Position numbers and translations under genes: made by a program. A stretch of 64,000 nt of DNA from Sphingobacterium zeae (GTDB lineage: Bacteria > Bacteroidota > Bacteroidia > Sphingobacteriales > Sphingobacteriaceae). Shown piece after piece: positions 26,084 to 35,944 of the stretch (within the stretch, counting starts at the first letter, position 1; each line of letters starts with the position of its first letter). The notes below the pieces were generated by a model. The model saw only the letters and a list, made by a program, of their open reading frames with translations. It was not told the origin of the DNA and searched no databases. Location: NCBI RefSeq assembly GCF_030818895.1, contig NZ_JAUTBA010000001.1:4836001-4900000 (forward strand). The letters run 5' to 3'.

Positions 26084-28459
26084 ATGATAAAGAATTATTT
26101 AATAACCGCAATTAGAGAATTAAAGAAAAGGAAATTCTATACCGCTATTAATATTCTAGGTCTATCAGTCAGTCTTACGGCCGCTATATTAATTATCTTT
26201 TGGGTACAGGATGAAAAGAGCTTTGATAAATTCCATCCAGATTTTGAACAGATTTACAAAGTCAATTCTCATTTGGATCCCGAGCACAATGGTTCGATAT
26301 GGGGGACATCTCCGGGGCCTATAGCAAACTATGCACAAAACGTACCAGAGGTAGATTACGCAACGCGTGTTTCACAGGATTACAATACCACATTGGTCAA
26401 TGACAAACTAAAACGTCCGGTAACTGATATCAACATCTATTATGTAGATGGTAATTTTTTCAAGATGTTTCATTTTCCATTACGAGAGGGCTCCCTCTCA
26501 GGTTTTCAGGAAAATTATAAACAGGCGCTAATAACCCCATCGACAGCCGAAAAACTCTTTAGTACGCAAAAAGTCATTGGAAAAACTTTCCGTTACCAAA
26601 AAGATCTCTTCACTGTAGCCGGTATCCTAAACGATATTCCACAAAACTCCTCGATGCAATTTGATGTCGTTATTCCACTGGGGTATCATGCACAGCGTTT
26701 TACAAACTGGGGCGGTAACGGTCAATGGAAAACAATCGATGAAGATATGGGTAACTATAGTTTTTCAACGTATATTAAAGTCAAACCTCATGCTTCTGTA
26801 GCACTTATCGGAAAATCAGTTACAGACACTTACACCAAAGCCCGCAACGGTGAAAACTCGACTATATTTGTTTTAGACCCACTTAAAACCATGCATTTGA
26901 TCGCTCCTAACGGAAATAAATCAACACTTCGCATGGTTCAGATTTTTGGGATCATTGCGATACTGCTCCTAATGATCGGTGCGGTAAATTATGTCAATCT
27001 AAGTACTGCAAGGGCATTGGACCGGGCAAAAGATGTTGGTATCCGCAAGATAATCGGCGCCAACCGTTTCCATTTATTCCTACAATTTATCACCGAAACT
27101 ATTGTTGTATTTCTTTGTTCACTATTGATCGCTTTCATCCTTATAGTGATCCTTCATACCGGATATAATCAGATCGCACAAAAATCAATCAGTCTATCTT
27201 TCCATAACACGACGATATGGCTATATATTGGGGCAGCAATTATAGGCACATTGGGACTGTCCAGTATATATCCTGCGGTACAGCTTTCGTCATTCAATCC
27301 CATTCAGTCGTTAAAAGGAAAATCAGTAAAAGGTGTTTCCTCAAATACCATGCGTAAAATATTGGTGGTTTTCCAGTTTACGCTCTCCGTGACCCTTATT
27401 GTATGTACTTTGGTGATCCGAAATCAATTGGCTTTTATCCAGAAGATCAACCTCGGTTATGACAGAGATCATGTACTAACACTTGGTCTTCCTGAGGAGG
27501 CTTACAAACATATGGACGCGATACGTGCTGAACTAAAAAGCAATGAAGCGATACAAGGGGTTTCCCTATCAAGTTTATACAACATGACCGATTTTGGAAA
27601 TGCTACAAGCGATATAGATTGGCCAGGTAAGTCCAAAGACAACAAATTAATTGTTGCTCAAGCCAAAATTGACGAGGATTTTATTCCTTTGATGAACATA
27701 CAATTCCTCGAAGGAAAGAACTTTAGCGGCATGCCAGTTGATTCCTCCGGCTATATCATCAACGAGACCTTGGCGAAACAAATGGGATTAAAACCGCCTT
27801 ACGTGGGATCCACTATGAGTTTCCACGATTTCCCTGGACAAATTATTGGTGTTGTGAAAGACTTCCACTTCAAATCCATCAAAGATAAAATAGGTCCAAT
27901 GGTCTTCTGGACGCGCTGGGGATCGGGCACGCTTTATGTTAAAACAAGTACGAAAAAAGCGTCTGAGGCCATTAAAGCTTTAGAAAAGATCTATAACCGA
28001 TATCCATCAGATGCTCCTTTTAACTATACCTTTATTGATCAGCAATTTGACAATCTATATAAATCCGAGCAGCGTACAGGTTTGTTGTTCAATATTTTCG
28101 CGGGCATCGCCATTTTTATATCTGCGTTAGGGCTGTTTGCATTGGCAACTCACGAAGCGCAAATGAGTGTAAAGGAAATCGGTATTCGTAAAGTTCTTGG
28201 CGCTAGCACCTTTGGTGTCGTCCGGCTATTGGGGAAAAATTTTGTGTTGCTCGTCTCGATTTCTATTCTGATTGCCTGCCCTATTGCAGTTTACCTGATG
28301 AAACAATGGTTAAGCAATTTTGCCTACAAAACGGATCTAGAGGTGCAAACATTTGTCTTCGGTGGTATCTTGGCCTTGATGATCGCCATTATTACCGTTA
28401 GCTACCAAGCTGTCCGGGCAGCTTTATCTAATCCGGTCGATAGTTTAAGAGATGAGTAA
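26084..28459 (+). CDS. FtsX/MacB-type ABC permease, array member 3
   Basis: 791 residues. The N-terminus is MIKNYLITAIRELKKRKFYT, and TM1 is INILGLSVSLTAAILIIFWV, which lacks the usual AIG turn. The coupling segments are RAKDVGIRKIIGAN (about 314) and SVKEIGIRKVLGAS (about 695); the second one has Ser-Val in place of the usual basic pair. The first outer domain has GTSPGPIANYA and NDIPQNSSMQFD, the (P)xNSxxxFD turn found in nearly all members. The second has DIDWPGKSKDN and LEGKNFSG. The tail is NPVDSLRDE. It is 48 bp after member 2 and 60 bp before member 4. Confidence 0.92.
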   Translation: MIKNYLITAIRELKKRKFYTAINILGLSVSLTAAILIIFWVQDEKSFDKFHPDFEQIYKVNSHLDPEHNGSIWGTSPGPIANYAQNVPEVDYATRVSQDYNTTLVNDKLKRPVTDINIYYVDGNFFKMFHFPLREGSLSGFQENYKQALITPSTAEKLFSTQKVIGKTFRYQKDLFTVAGILNDIPQNSSMQFDVVIPLGYHAQRFTNWGGNGQWKTIDEDMGNYSFSTYIKVKPHASVALIGKSVTDTYTKARNGENSTIFVLDPLKTMHLIAPNGNKSTLRMVQIFGIIAILLLMIGAVNYVNLSTARALDRAKDVGIRKIIGANRFHLFLQFITETIVVFLCSLLIAFILIVILHTGYNQIAQKSISLSFHNTTIWLYIGAAIIGTLGLSSIYPAVQLSSFNPIQSLKGKSVKGVSSNTMRKILVVFQFTLSVTLIVCTLVIRNQLAFIQKINLGYDRDHVLTLGLPEEAYKHMDAIRAELKSNEAIQGVSLSSLYNMTDFGNATSDIDWPGKSKDNKLIVAQAKIDEDFIPLMNIQFLEGKNFSGMPVDSSGYIINETLAKQMGLKPPYVGSTMSFHDFPGQIIGVVKDFHFKSIKDKIGPMVFWTRWGSGTLYVKTSTKKASEAIKALEKIYNRYPSDAPFNYTFIDQQFDNLYKSEQRTGLLFNIFAGIAIFISALGLFALATHEAQMSVKEIGIRKVLGASTFGVVRLLGKNFVLLVSISILIACPIAVYLMKQWLSNFAYKTDLEVQTFVFGGILALMIAIITVSYQAVRAALSNPVDSLRDE

Positions 28460-28519
28460 AAGCTGGAATATAAGAAACTAATTGATTGTCAAACACACTG
28501 CAATTTAAGAAATTGAGCT

Positions 28520-30940
28520 ATGATCAAAAACTATATAAAAATAGCCTGGCGCAATATCTCTAAAAATAAAGGATATTCGACCATAAACATAATTGGATTA
28601 GCAATAGGATTAGCCTGCTGCCTATTAATAGCGATTTATGTACAAAATGAATTGTCTTATGACAAATACCATGTGAATAAAGATCGAATTTACCGCATCG
28701 TCCATGACTATAAGGGTGTAAGCAGCACCGAGCAGCATCAGATCTGGGGCAATGCACCCGTCGGTGATGCCATCAGGGCTGATTTCCCTGAGATAGAGAA
28801 GGTCGTTCAATTTTCAGGGCAAACCTCTATCCTACTCAAAAAAGGCGATAAAAGATTCCAAGAGGAAAATGTATTTTTCATGGATTCAACTGCTTTTGAT
28901 GTCTTCAGTTGGAAGGTTTTGGCCGGCGACCCTCAGTCAGCCTTAAATAATGCCTATTCTGTTGTATTAACAGAGAGTACAGCCAAAAAATATTTCGGCG
29001 ATCAAAATCCCATTGGCAAGACGCTTGAGGGAGGTTTAGCCGCGGGCCGTGCTGACGCAGGTCTATACACGGTAACAGCAGTAATGGCCGATGTACCTCC
29101 CAACTCGCACTTTACGTTCGATGCACTGCTCTCGATGAGTACCTTCCGAAAAGCTCGGCCAGACGTATTTAACAAAGAAGGCTGGGATTATGTGGACTTC
29201 TACACGTACTTTCTCGCTTCAAAAGACTTTGACCCTGTAAAGTTCAACCAAAAAATACCGGAGTTTCTCAAGCGGCATCTCCCTGCAAACGAAAACCGCA
29301 ACGCAAAATACGATTTCCATATTGAGCCACTTCTGCAGGCTTACATGCACTCGTCTGCGGATCGTCAGCCCGGTCCCAATGGAAGCTATCAGAATTTATA
29401 CATATTCAGCATTATTGGCGGATTTATATTATTGATCGCCTGTGTGAACTTTATGAATCTGGCTACATCAAGGTCAATGGAAAGAGCAAAAGAAGTCGGC
29501 GTCCGAAAAACCATAGGCGCGAGCAAAAGCAATCTGATCTTTCAGTTTATGTCTGAATCATTGGTCCTTGTATTTGTCAGTAGTATTTTGGCTATACTGC
29601 TCGTTATGGCCTTTCTCCCCTTTTTGGAAGCATTCTCGGGCAAACACCTCAATTATTCGTCCCTGAAAAATGGGACGACCTGGGCAATATTTCTATTCAC
29701 TACCATTTTTACGGGACTTCTTGCTGCCAGCTATCCCGCGTTGATTCTAGCAAATTTCAAACCGATTGCAGTACTTAAAGGAAGTTATAGCAACGGCAAA
29801 GGGGGTACATTATTACGACGCGTATTAGTTGTTTTCCAATTTTGCCTTTCTATTGCGCTCATTGCAGGTACAGTCGTCGTCTTTTCTCAATTAGATCAAT
29901 TGCAGCACCGCGATCTTGGATTTCAAAAAGATCAACGACTTGTCATTGATTATAATTTCGATGATAAAGTAAACAATAACCTGGAAGCGATAAAATCGAC
30001 ACTTGCAAAAGATAAAGATGTGCTGTCTGTCACCGCATCACGCACGGTACCGGGAACATTTTTTCCTAATGCAGGAACAGAAATCATGTCAGCCAACGGA
30101 ACAATGACTTCATTTGCTCCTTTTTTATATGAAGTCGATGTCGACTTTATCCCTAATATCGGTTTACAAATGGCCGCAGGGCGCGCCTATTCCAGAGATT
30201 TCCCTGCCGATACAGCTCATTCACTTGTTATCAATGAATCTGCTGCTAAACAATGGGGATACTCCAATCCACAAGATATTATTGGTAAACAATTTCGTCA
30301 ATGGGGAAGAGAGGGGACAGTTATCGGTGTGGTGAAAGATTTCAACTACCTTTCTCTACACCGTAAGATTGAGCCATTAGCGTTGCGCCTTGATCCAAGC
30401 GGCAGCCGATATTTAACCTTGAATATCGAACATGTAAACCAGCCTGAAACCATTGCAAGAATCGGCAAACTGTGGAATGAGCTTGTACCAAACCGTCCAT
30501 TTTTATATAGCTTTCTTGATGATAGCTTCAATCGGCAATATGAAGCGGATTTTAATTTTAGAAGACTTTTTACAGCCTTCTCTGGGCTGGCACTTTTCAT
30601 TGCCTGTTTGGGATTATTGGGACTTGTGACGTATACAGCCCAACAGCGTACCAAAGAAATCGGCGTACGGAAAGTTCTCGGTGCATCCATCTATAATTTA
30701 ATCCTCCTGCTCTCTTCCGACTTCATCAAGTTATTGGCTGTAGCCCTCCTCATTGCCACTCCCCTATCTTGGATGGCGATGAAAAAATGGCTGGACAACT
30801 TTGCTTATCACATTGAACCACAATGGTGGATGTTTGCCTTGGCCGGTTTCGCCGCCATTCTGATCGCTTTATTTACGGTAAGCTATCAAACACTTAAAGC
30901 GGCCAGAGCAAACCCGGTAGACAGCCTAAGAGATGAATAA
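28520..30940 (+). CDS. FtsX/MacB-type ABC permease, array member 4
   Basis: 806 residues. The N-terminus MIKNYIKIAWRNISKNKGYS is the array's commonest form, and TM1 is INIIGLAIGLACCLLIAIYV. The coupling segments are RAKEVGVRKTIGAS (about 322) and RTKEIGVRKVLGAS (about 710). The first outer domain is slightly longer than in neighbours, with GLAAGRADAGLYTVTAVMAD. The second has the distinctive GTFFPNAGTEIMSANGTMTS, unlike the GF-W-G subgroup. The tail is NPVDSLRDE. It is spaced 60 bp from member 3 and 92 bp from member 5. The sequence gives no sign of decay. Confidence 0.92.
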   Translation: MIKNYIKIAWRNISKNKGYSTINIIGLAIGLACCLLIAIYVQNELSYDKYHVNKDRIYRIVHDYKGVSSTEQHQIWGNAPVGDAIRADFPEIEKVVQFSGQTSILLKKGDKRFQEENVFFMDSTAFDVFSWKVLAGDPQSALNNAYSVVLTESTAKKYFGDQNPIGKTLEGGLAAGRADAGLYTVTAVMADVPPNSHFTFDALLSMSTFRKARPDVFNKEGWDYVDFYTYFLASKDFDPVKFNQKIPEFLKRHLPANENRNAKYDFHIEPLLQAYMHSSADRQPGPNGSYQNLYIFSIIGGFILLIACVNFMNLATSRSMERAKEVGVRKTIGASKSNLIFQFMSESLVLVFVSSILAILLVMAFLPFLEAFSGKHLNYSSLKNGTTWAIFLFTTIFTGLLAASYPALILANFKPIAVLKGSYSNGKGGTLLRRVLVVFQFCLSIALIAGTVVVFSQLDQLQHRDLGFQKDQRLVIDYNFDDKVNNNLEAIKSTLAKDKDVLSVTASRTVPGTFFPNAGTEIMSANGTMTSFAPFLYEVDVDFIPNIGLQMAAGRAYSRDFPADTAHSLVINESAAKQWGYSNPQDIIGKQFRQWGREGTVIGVVKDFNYLSLHRKIEPLALRLDPSGSRYLTLNIEHVNQPETIARIGKLWNELVPNRPFLYSFLDDSFNRQYEADFNFRRLFTAFSGLALFIACLGLLGLVTYTAQQRTKEIGVRKVLGASIYNLILLLSSDFIKLLAVALLIATPLSWMAMKKWLDNFAYHIEPQWWMFALAGFAAILIALFTVSYQTLKAARANPVDSLRDE

Positions 30941-31032
30941 CTAGCATCAATTTTAGTCAATCACTACGCTTCTGCTATGAACAATCTTTTATTAGAACAG
31001 GTCATCAGACAACTTTGCAAACACACACGATC

Positions 31033-33435
31033 ATGATAAAGAACTATATAAAGACAGCTTGGCGAACAATCAGGGCAAACCGATTTTTCAGTATCCTTAA
31101 TATCAGTGGACTGGCCATAGGTATCTGTGTATCGCTATTGTTATTCGCCTTTATCCGACAGGAACTAAGTTTTGATACTATGTATCCTAAAGCTGAGCAT
31201 ATCTACCGCGTCTACATGAAGCTATCTGCAGCATATAATGAGGAGAAAATGCTTACACTCCCCAATGCGGTGGGACCAACTTTAAAATCCGACATTACCC
31301 AGGTGGATAATATGGTGCGTCTGGTAAAAGACGGTTATGGTGCAACGGCTTCCATCGGCACCGGGAATGATAATTTCTCTGAAAAACAATTGTACTTAGC
31401 AGATTCGACGCTGTTCTCGATATTTGATTTTCAATTTATTGAAGGAAATGCGCGTACTGCTTTTTCAAATAAAAAAAGCATCGTCCTATCCCAATCGTCG
31501 AAAGAAAAACTATTTGGAAAACAGGAAGCCATTGGCAAATTAATCAGTATCAATCAACAAGATACCGTACAGGTCACCGGAGTCTTCAAAGATCTTCCAG
31601 CTAATAGCACATTAGATTGTAATATGGTCATGAATATTATGGATTCATGGATGGGTCAAAATGTACACTGGAGCAATGCGAGTTACGAAACTTATATTCT
31701 ATTGAAAAAGGGCGCAGATCCAGGCTCTATTGCGCAAGAAGCTACTAAATTGATAGACAAGTATGTCGAAAAAGACAACCAATATTATACACAATTTTTC
31801 CTACAACCGTTATCAGCAGTACACCTCTATTCAGCAGATCTTACAAGTGGAGTTACTACACGTTCTGGAAATATAACCATCATTAGCACATTATCAGTCC
31901 TTGCCCTTCTCGTGATTATAATTGCATGCATCAATTATATGAATCTTGCGACAGCCAAATCACAGAAAAATGCAAAACAAGTTGGAGTCAATAAAGTACT
32001 TGGCGCTACCCGTCGGCAGCTCATTATCCGTTTTTTTGTAGAAACGGCAACAATTAGTCTTTCCGCTATGCTTATTGGGCTCGTCCTTGCCATCATACTT
32101 ATTCCTGCGTTCAATTTGGTCGGTAAGACCGATATGACTATTCAGCATCTGCTGAATTGGAATATGTTAGGAATATTAGCTATAGCATGGCTAGTCATTA
32201 CGTTGGTTGCAGGTAGCTATCCTGCATTATTCCTTTCAGGCATTAAATCAATCTCTTTAATGAACAAAGGATACAATAAACAGGGGCAAACAATATTAAT
32301 CCGACAAATATTGGTTGTATGCCAGTTTTCTATTTCGATCGTACTGATTATTGGTATCAGTATTATGCTGACTCAAATGAGCTTTATCCGCAATAAGGAT
32401 TTAGGATATCAACCTGAAAATGTTGTGTCTATTTCAATTCGCTCTTTAAAAAATCAAGAAAAGTTAAATACCCTTGGCCAACAAGTTCAAAACCTGGCCA
32501 ATACGGTAGCCACGACTTTCGCACAATCGATACCTGGATTCAATGAAAGTGGTAAATCAACTTATAAATTTACGACTGACAAGCAGGGCTTACCCACACT
32601 GAGCTGCTTCACCTATGGCAAGACAATCAATACTTTAGGACTAAAATTACTTGCGGGGACAGATTTACCAAATGTGATCGGGCGTACAGACTCAACGTGT
32701 TATGTATTGATCAACGAAAAAGTAATGAAGTTTTTAGGTTATAAAACACCCGAAGAAGCAATAGGGAAACATATCGTTACAGAAATGAGTGCGACTAATT
32801 CCATTATATCAGGTGTTGTTCGAGATTTTAATTATGCCAACCTAAAATCTGAGATCGGTGGATATACCTACTATACAATGAATGCTTCTTCTGAATCTCC
32901 TCGGAATTTATTGATCCGCTATAAAACAGCAGATCTTCAGTCGTATATGGAGGAGATAAAAAAAATCTACACAGCTATTGCTCCCGATGCTGCATTTGAT
33001 TTTTTCTTTTTAGACCAGCATGTACAAGATCAATATGATAATGAAATTCGTTCATCCAATGTCATGACTTTGTTTTCATTTTTGACCCTATTTATTGCCT
33101 GCCTGGGTTTACTAGGACTAGCTGCCTATACAGCTGAATCAAAAAGTAAAGAGATCGGCATACGTAAAGTTCTTGGTGCAAGTGTCGGTAGTATTATTCA
33201 TTTGCTGTCCGCAAACTACATCAAATTGATCTGTATAGCATTTCTGATTGCAGGACCAATTGCATACTACTTATCAAATAGCTGGTTAAATGATTTTGTT
33301 TATCACATCGATATGCCGTGGTGGGCATACGTAGTCGCTGTCCTGACAGTGACAATTGTCGCATTTATAACAATTGGATTCCAAACTTTTAAAGCTGCAT
33401 TACTAAATCCTGTCAATAGTTTGCGGGACGAATAG
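31033..33435 (+). CDS. FtsX/MacB-type ABC permease, array member 5
   Basis: 800 residues from ATG 31033. This start gives MIKNYIKTAWRTIRANRFFS in line with the other members; an in-frame ATG at 31015 adds six residues. TM1 is LNISGLAIGICVSLLLFAFI. The first coupling segment is altered to NAKQVGVNKVLGAT (about 313), losing both outer basic residues, while the second is normal, KSKEIGIRKVLGAS (about 703). The second outer domain has QSIPGFNESGKSTYKFTTD and LLAGTDLPNV, where the usual GR is GT. The tail is NPVNSLRDE. It has lower GC-rich wobble use than member 4 by eye. It is 92 bp after member 4 and 45 bp before member 6. Confidence 0.91.
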   Translation: MIKNYIKTAWRTIRANRFFSILNISGLAIGICVSLLLFAFIRQELSFDTMYPKAEHIYRVYMKLSAAYNEEKMLTLPNAVGPTLKSDITQVDNMVRLVKDGYGATASIGTGNDNFSEKQLYLADSTLFSIFDFQFIEGNARTAFSNKKSIVLSQSSKEKLFGKQEAIGKLISINQQDTVQVTGVFKDLPANSTLDCNMVMNIMDSWMGQNVHWSNASYETYILLKKGADPGSIAQEATKLIDKYVEKDNQYYTQFFLQPLSAVHLYSADLTSGVTTRSGNITIISTLSVLALLVIIIACINYMNLATAKSQKNAKQVGVNKVLGATRRQLIIRFFVETATISLSAMLIGLVLAIILIPAFNLVGKTDMTIQHLLNWNMLGILAIAWLVITLVAGSYPALFLSGIKSISLMNKGYNKQGQTILIRQILVVCQFSISIVLIIGISIMLTQMSFIRNKDLGYQPENVVSISIRSLKNQEKLNTLGQQVQNLANTVATTFAQSIPGFNESGKSTYKFTTDKQGLPTLSCFTYGKTINTLGLKLLAGTDLPNVIGRTDSTCYVLINEKVMKFLGYKTPEEAIGKHIVTEMSATNSIISGVVRDFNYANLKSEIGGYTYYTMNASSESPRNLLIRYKTADLQSYMEEIKKIYTAIAPDAAFDFFFLDQHVQDQYDNEIRSSNVMTLFSFLTLFIACLGLLGLAAYTAESKSKEIGIRKVLGASVGSIIHLLSANYIKLICIAFLIAGPIAYYLSNSWLNDFVYHIDMPWWAYVVAVLTVTIVAFITIGFQTFKAALLNPVNSLRDE

Positions 33436-33480
33436 CAACACTAGAATATCAAATTGGTGTTAACAAAAAACGAAATAACA

Positions 33481-35889
33481 ATGATTGTAAATTCACTTAA
33501 AACAGCGTATCGTTTCTTAAAAAAACATAAGTTGATCACGTTCATCAATATTACTAGTCTCGCTATTGGGATTACGGCTACGTTGGTTATTTTCCTCATG
33601 ATTCAATACGACTATAGTTTTGATAAACATGTACCCGGTAAAGAACGAGTGTATCGCGTAGTTAACAATGGGGAATTTAAAAATGCCGGTGTCTACGTCC
33701 CATTGGTTCGTACGATGGAAGCAGAACTCCCAAACTTAGAAGCGGTAGCGCCGATCTACCATAGCCATATCCAAAAGCTGAAAGTTTCGCTGGCTAAGGA
33801 CAAATTCCAGACTTTCCCGAAAGAACAGAAGATGGTATTCACTAACAGTCAATATTTCGATATATTCCCTTCAAAATGGTTGGCTGGCAGTCCTAAGGCT
33901 TTGAATGTATCCGGAAATATCATCCTTACGCAGAAAACATCAGAAAAGTTTTATGGAAAAGAATCGCCGGCAAATGTGATTGGCAAAACCATCTTCTACG
34001 CGGATAGTATACCGCTTCAGGTCGCTGGAGTGATTGAAAATCCGCAACATAATTCGGACTTCAATTATGAAATCTTCATTGCCGATGCGACAATCCCTAT
34101 TGACAATAACTTAAAGAACATGTATAACTGGGAAGCTTGGAATAGCATCTCCGACTCCCATCAAGTACTTATCAAAACAAAAGCCCACAGCAATCCGCAT
34201 CTACTGGAGCACAATATTGCTAATCTCCTTAAAAAATATAAATACAAAGAAGGAGAAAAGATCCGCGATAAGCTGGAATTGCAAACCTTGGCAGATGTAC
34301 ATTTTGATACGCGATTTAATTATGATGCGACCCACCCGGAAGCACTACGCAACCTCATTCTACTGGCATTATTCCTCTTAGCGCTTGGAGCGGTAAATTT
34401 TATCAATCTATCCACCGCGCAATCCATCGAAAGAGCGAAAGAAGTGGGTATTCGCAAAACCCTGGGCAGTTCTAAAGCTACATTGATCAAACAATTCTTA
34501 ATAGAAACATTTCTGATAACCTTATCGGCGACATTACTTGCAGTTTTGTTGCTCCCTTTGTTTTTACATGTCTTCGAAGGATTTATTCCGAAAAACCTGA
34601 GCGTAGACCGCTTAGACAAAGCCGTTATTGTTTTGTTCCTATTCGGGCAATTGATCTTAGTCACTTTACTTGCGGGATTCTACCCTGCCTGGGTACTGAC
34701 AGGATATGCGCCGGTGCTGGCGCTCAAAAATCAGCTTGGGAAAAACACCAATTTATCCCGAAGTGCATGGATACGCAAAGCGCTGACCATCTTTCAGTTT
34801 GTCATGGCCCAAGCGTTCCTTATCTGCGTACTTATCGTTGTTCGCCAAATCAATTACGCCACTCATCGAGATATGGGGTTCCAGAAAGACGCCATTGTCA
34901 ATGTTTACATTCCGGGAGCTTTTCAAAATTCCGCTAAAGGCATCATTCTCAAAAATGAGCTCCAGAAGTTAAAAGATGTCAAAGCAATCAGTTTTGGGAA
35001 CATCGCTCCTGCAATGAACGGTTGGATGACTACTGCAATCGCTTACGATCAATCGCCCGACAAGGAATCCTTGACTTTTGATAGCCGCTCTGGTGATGAA
35101 AACTATTTAGATGTTTATCAGATTCCGCTTTTAGCAGGAAGAAATATACGCCTATTGGATTCAACCAGGGAAATGTTGATCAATAGAAAAGGTCTTGAAC
35201 TGCTAAATATCAAAAACCCAGAAGATGCCATCGGTAAAACCTTCGAAAATGGAAATAGCATCATTGTGGGGGTAATGGAAGATTTTGACCTTGCTTCAGC
35301 GCGACAAGGAGTTAAACCCGTTGTTTATACGGGTAGCAAAGATGGTTATGTACTCCATATTGCATTGGATCAATCGCATCCTGAAAATTGGAAAAATGCT
35401 ATCGATAAAATAACGTCCAGTTATAAATCGGTCTTCGCTGATGATGAATTGGATCTACGATTTGTGGACGAGGTAATCCAAAATTTCTATACCCAAGAGA
35501 AGCAGCTTTCTAAACTTTTATCCTGGGCAGTGGGACTCTCTGTAATCATCGCTGGAATGGGTTTATTTGGACTAGCCATCTTCACGGCAAATCAACGCAC
35601 AAAGGAAATTGGAATCCGTAAAGTATTGGGGGCAACTGTTTTTCAGATCACATTCCTACTGCTTCGAAATTTGCTATCACTTGTTGCGATAGCCTGTATA
35701 ATAGCTTTTCCAATTGCCTATTATTTTATGCATAATTGGCTTAATGATTTTGTCTACCGAACGACAATCAGTCCCTGGATTTTTGGGCTATCAGCTGTAG
35801 GATTAATTGCTTTTGCAAGTCTTGTACTTTCAACCAAAAGTATATTTGCAGCAAAAGCAAATCCGATAAATAGTTTAAGGGACGAATAG
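33481..35889 (+). CDS. FtsX/MacB-type ABC permease, array member 6
   Basis: 802 residues from ATG 33481 (MIVNSLKTAYRFLKKHKLIT). The in-frame ATG at 33454 would add nine residues not seen in relatives. TM1 is INITSLAIGITATLVIFLMI. The coupling segments are RAKEVGIRKTLGSS (about 318) and RTKEIGIRKVLGAT (about 706). The second outer domain shows FGNIAPAMNGWMTTAIAYD and LLAGRNIRLLD and groups with member 2. TM5 is IFQFVMAQAFLICVLIVV, which starts with the same FQF element found across the array. The tail is NPINSLRDE. It is in unit 1, with gaps of 45 and 55 bp. Confidence 0.91.
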   Translation: MIVNSLKTAYRFLKKHKLITFINITSLAIGITATLVIFLMIQYDYSFDKHVPGKERVYRVVNNGEFKNAGVYVPLVRTMEAELPNLEAVAPIYHSHIQKLKVSLAKDKFQTFPKEQKMVFTNSQYFDIFPSKWLAGSPKALNVSGNIILTQKTSEKFYGKESPANVIGKTIFYADSIPLQVAGVIENPQHNSDFNYEIFIADATIPIDNNLKNMYNWEAWNSISDSHQVLIKTKAHSNPHLLEHNIANLLKKYKYKEGEKIRDKLELQTLADVHFDTRFNYDATHPEALRNLILLALFLLALGAVNFINLSTAQSIERAKEVGIRKTLGSSKATLIKQFLIETFLITLSATLLAVLLLPLFLHVFEGFIPKNLSVDRLDKAVIVLFLFGQLILVTLLAGFYPAWVLTGYAPVLALKNQLGKNTNLSRSAWIRKALTIFQFVMAQAFLICVLIVVRQINYATHRDMGFQKDAIVNVYIPGAFQNSAKGIILKNELQKLKDVKAISFGNIAPAMNGWMTTAIAYDQSPDKESLTFDSRSGDENYLDVYQIPLLAGRNIRLLDSTREMLINRKGLELLNIKNPEDAIGKTFENGNSIIVGVMEDFDLASARQGVKPVVYTGSKDGYVLHIALDQSHPENWKNAIDKITSSYKSVFADDELDLRFVDEVIQNFYTQEKQLSKLLSWAVGLSVIIAGMGLFGLAIFTANQRTKEIGIRKVLGATVFQITFLLLRNLLSLVAIACIIAFPIAYYFMHNWLNDFVYRTTISPWIFGLSAVGLIAFASLVLSTKSIFAAKANPINSLRDE

Positions 35890-35944
35890 AGCGGTTGATA
35901 AATAACGAGTAGCTTATAATTAAATACCAAACAACAGCAATAAA